Assembly (NCBI GenBank): GCA_010672785.1
Contig: JAAHFX010000004.1
Coordinates: 338,384 to 402,383, forward strand
DNA: 64,000 nucleotides
From: Sphaerospermopsis sp. SIO1G1
Lineage (GTDB): Bacteria; Cyanobacteriota; Cyanobacteriia; Cyanobacteriales; Nostocaceae
Direction: 5' to 3'
Made by a program: the position numbers and the translations under genes. Below are positions 62,537 through 64,000 of the stretch, piece by piece; position 1 is the first letter of the stretch, and every line of letters starts with the position of its first letter. Below the pieces are notes generated by a model. It did no database searches. It worked only from the letters and a program-made list of their open reading frames with translations, and was not told the DNA's origin.

Positions 62537-62538
62537 GA
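62488..62538 (+). pseudogene. Truncated DUF433 start (duplicate)
   Basis: ATG at 62488 codes for MQLEDYFNFLSPEDIR and then TGA at 62536-62538. It duplicates the first 16 codons of the DUF433 gene at 61525. Confidence 0.85.
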
Positions 62539-62541
62539 TAA

Positions 62542-62862
62542 TTATGATATTTTAATTAATTCAGGGAAATGTTCTACCTGTTTAATATTATCCCAATCAA
62601 TTACTGCTACCCAAATACTCTCTTCTGGAGAATGTTTAACTATTCCTTCAACCTCTAAATCTTCACTATAAAAAGTTAGTATTTGACTATCTTGTAATTT
62701 AATTTTTTGACGTGCTAAATCTTCAATTGTACCAATGCAATTTAACCGGAGATGACCATTTTCATCAGCATTATTAAAATCTGCAAAAACTCTCAATGGT
62801 TTATTCAAACTTTGTTCGTTATTATTGTTTTGAGCGTTGAAAGAATTAGCTGTTGTATTCAT
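62542..62862 (-). CDS. Small protein of unknown function, second gene of a pair
   Basis: 106 residues. A low-complexity Asn/Gln-rich N-terminus (NSFNAQNNNNEQSLNKPLRV) leads into a small beta-rich domain (FADFNNADENGHLRLNCIGT, QILTFYSEDLEVEGIV, WVAVIDWDNIKQVEHFPELI). I do not recognise it. It lies 18 bases downstream of 62881-63198 on the same strand, so the two genes likely form an operon. A toxin-immunity-like pair is possible but not shown. Confidence 0.75.
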   Translation of the reverse strand: MNTTANSFNAQNNNNEQSLNKPLRVFADFNNADENGHLRLNCIGTIEDLARQKIKLQDSQILTFYSEDLEVEGIVKHSPEESIWVAVIDWDNIKQVEHFPELIKIS

Positions 62863-62880
62863 TGTTAATTTCTATAAATA

Positions 62881-63198
62881 TTATGGTTTTGGTTTAGGAA
62901 TTGTAGGTGTGAGTAGATTACTAATCTCTTGTGGAGTTAAACCAGTTAATGTTGCATGATAACCTCTCCCAGAAGTTCTGATGACATCACCACCTGCTTT
63001 GCGAACTTCTCCTACTGTTGTAACACCTATTTGTCCATGTGGGATGACTTTTACTAATTCCTCTATTGATAATCCTATCTCACATTGCACAGAAATTCCT
63101 GTTATTCCACTGGGATGAGTACCTATTCCCATTTTGATATCTTCAGGAAGGTTACGGCCTCCTCGCACTACTAAAGCTTCATCTGGTATTCTTTCCAC
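62881..63198 (-). CDS. Small protein of unknown function, possibly polymorphic-toxin-tip-like
   Basis: 105 residues, first of a two-gene unit. Starts with GTG. The core reads VVRGGRNLPEDIKMGIGTHP, then GISVQCEIGLSIEELVKVIP and GQIGVTTVGEVRKAGGDVIR ... GRGYHATLTGLTPQEI. The ordered GVTTVGE and HATLTGLTP pattern recalls tip domains of polymorphic toxins, but I cannot place it in a named family. No RHS or secretion domain is attached. Confidence 0.7.
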   Translation of the reverse strand: MERIPDEALVVRGGRNLPEDIKMGIGTHPSGITGISVQCEIGLSIEELVKVIPHGQIGVTTVGEVRKAGGDVIRTSGRGYHATLTGLTPQEISNLLTPTIPKPKP

Positions 63199-63289
63199 AA
63201 AGTTTAATTTTAATCATTAAATACACAATAATTACTTTACCAGCAATTGTTAATTCAAGATATAAGGAGTATAAATTACAGGTATTTAA

Positions 63290-63321
63290 ATGTCGGGTTT
63301 CCTAACGTCAACCCAACCTAC
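63290..63321. repeat. Half unit of the GTAGGTTGGGTT palindrome
   Basis: Right half (ATGTCGGGTTTCCTAACG then TCAACCCAACCTAC). Its end supplies the stop of the minus-strand VWA fragment. Confidence 0.75.
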
Positions 63322-63551
63322 TTTTTTCTCCGCACAGCAGCAACCAAACCCGCATTATCCAACTCATAATTCACCAATTCATAAATACCCTGTGCAGAAG
63401 TACCACCCCAACGAATTTCCGGTACAGGGTTCAACCATGCAATTTGACGTACACAACTATTTAATTCTTGTAAAAAATCTTCTGTAAACTCTATTCTCTT
63501 ATCATTCCAACCACCTCGCGCAGCACCCCCATCACTAATGATAAATATTAT
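63318..63551 (-). pseudogene. C-terminal fragment of a VWA (CoxE-like) protein
   Basis: The minus frame from 63551 reads IIFIISDGGAARGGWNDKR, then EFTEDFLQELNSCVRQIAWL and EIRWGGTSAQGIYELVNYE, ending at TAG 63318-63320. This is the last ~78 residues of a cyanobacterial VWA-domain protein. The N-terminal part is missing; at 63552 the sequence switches to a PhoD gene fragment on the other strand. The TAG is formed by the palindromic repeat. Confidence 0.8.
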
Positions 63552-63554
63552 CTT

Positions 63555-64000
63555 ATCAAATCAGTAATAGATGCAGGTTTATCACCTTTAGGTTATGATC
63601 CGGTAGGTTTAAATAATAATTTGGCGATCGCTGATGGTTTGATAGACGCTACTCTATTGCAAGGTGACTATATCACTACTCATACCTATGGTTGGACTGA
63701 GTTTGATATTGATCCAATTACTCAACGGTTAACTGTAACTACCTACGGAGTTGAACCTTATAACCGTGAGGAATTAGAAGCAAACACAGAGGAAGTTATT
63801 AATCGTCAACCCCAAATCGTCAGTCAATTTGAGGTGAATCCTGTGACTACAAATCCTGCTTTCTTATTTGATTTTGAAAATCCTTTACCATTACCAGATT
63901 CCGTTGATACTATTGGTTTAAGCATAGCCTTTGATGAGAATGATCCTAATGCAGAACCTGAATTGGTTATCACTGCATCTACACCTATTATTGAATCTGT
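63555..64000 (+). pseudogene. PhoD C-terminal fragment fused to a different tail (runs off the window)
   Basis: The sequence from 63555 nearly repeats 59910-60190 of the PhoD gene (IKSVIDAGLSPLGYDPVG ... YNREELEANTEEVINRQ), then diverges after QFEVNP into a new sequence (TTNPAFLFDFENPLPLPDSV, ELVITASTPIIES) that is not the RTX-like cassette. The 5' part of the gene is absent. The frame is open to the window end. It is a partial copy of the phosphatase gene with another C-terminus, or the 3' end of a second PhoD gene brought next to a VWA fragment by recombination. Confidence 0.8.

Noticed and set aside
1..64000. tRNA, rRNA or a replication origin
   Set aside because: No cloverleaf ending in a recognisable T-arm, no rRNA and no DnaA box cluster were noticed by eye; a tool could still find a small RNA.

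Overview
The window looks like chromosomal DNA from a filamentous, probably heterocystous cyanobacterium (Nostocales, in the Anabaena/Dolichospermum/Nostoc range). Evidence is the photosystem II gene psb30, low GC, HIP1 octamers GCGATCGC (for example 474-481, 20921-20928, 27919-27926), heptameric tandem repeats of the (AACTGAT)n type, DICT and PATAN-like regulators, Uma2, DUF29 and DUF4336 genes, and several families of short palindromic or MITE-like elements. Genus assignment is inference. No rRNA, tRNA or CRISPR array was seen.

Layout. Bases 1-1.9 kb hold a truncated gene, a DUF29 gene and a HicB/HicA toxin-antitoxin pair. Bases 1.9-13.6 kb are one 3892-residue minus-strand RHS/YD-repeat surface protein whose stop codon lies inside a palindromic repeat. 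Bases 13.9-18.4 kb hold an IS701-like fossil and a plus-strand regulatory cluster (roadblock/LC7, MglA-like small GTPase, PATAN/DUF4388 protein, single-domain sensor globin). Bases 18.9-30 kb are mostly housekeeping: a decayed DUF1906 gene, Uma2, a DICT-GAF histidine kinase, two half-size manganese exporter genes, a Cys-cluster protein, psb30, recJ, a secreted RNase T2 and an SbcD-like nuclease. Bases 30-38 kb hold DUF4336, two paralogous membrane Ser/Thr kinases, a TnpB fossil and an ArsR regulator.

The most interesting locus is 38.5-43.5 kb, all on the minus strand. It holds a CHAT caspase-like protein, a bacterial GRAS-family (Rossmann methyltransferase-like) protein, two paralogous TerB-like proteins and an XYP-type cyclodipeptide synthase with all key catalytic residues in place. 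I read it as a candidate diketopiperazine locus in which the GRAS protein may be the tailoring methyltransferase. The link between the genes is inferred from order and strand.

Bases 43.8-61 kb, plus the window end, form a phosphorus-scavenging region. It has three large secreted phosphatases of unrelated catalytic type: PhoX-like, GDPD nested in a phytase-like esterase, and an endo/exonuclease-phosphatase fused to PhoD. All three end in the same ~200-residue RTX-like secretion tail, followed by the same terminator, so the tail and terminator seem to have been copied as a cassette. A broken fourth copy of the PhoD gene lies at 63.55 kb, fused to a different tail. An RND metal-efflux operon (adaptor, YtkA-like lipoprotein, pump) sits between the phosphatases. 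The last 3 kb is a recombination scrapyard: a nonsense-mutated gene, a DUF433/PIN-like pair between 264-bp direct repeats, two small unknown genes and a truncated VWA gene joined to the PhoD fragment.
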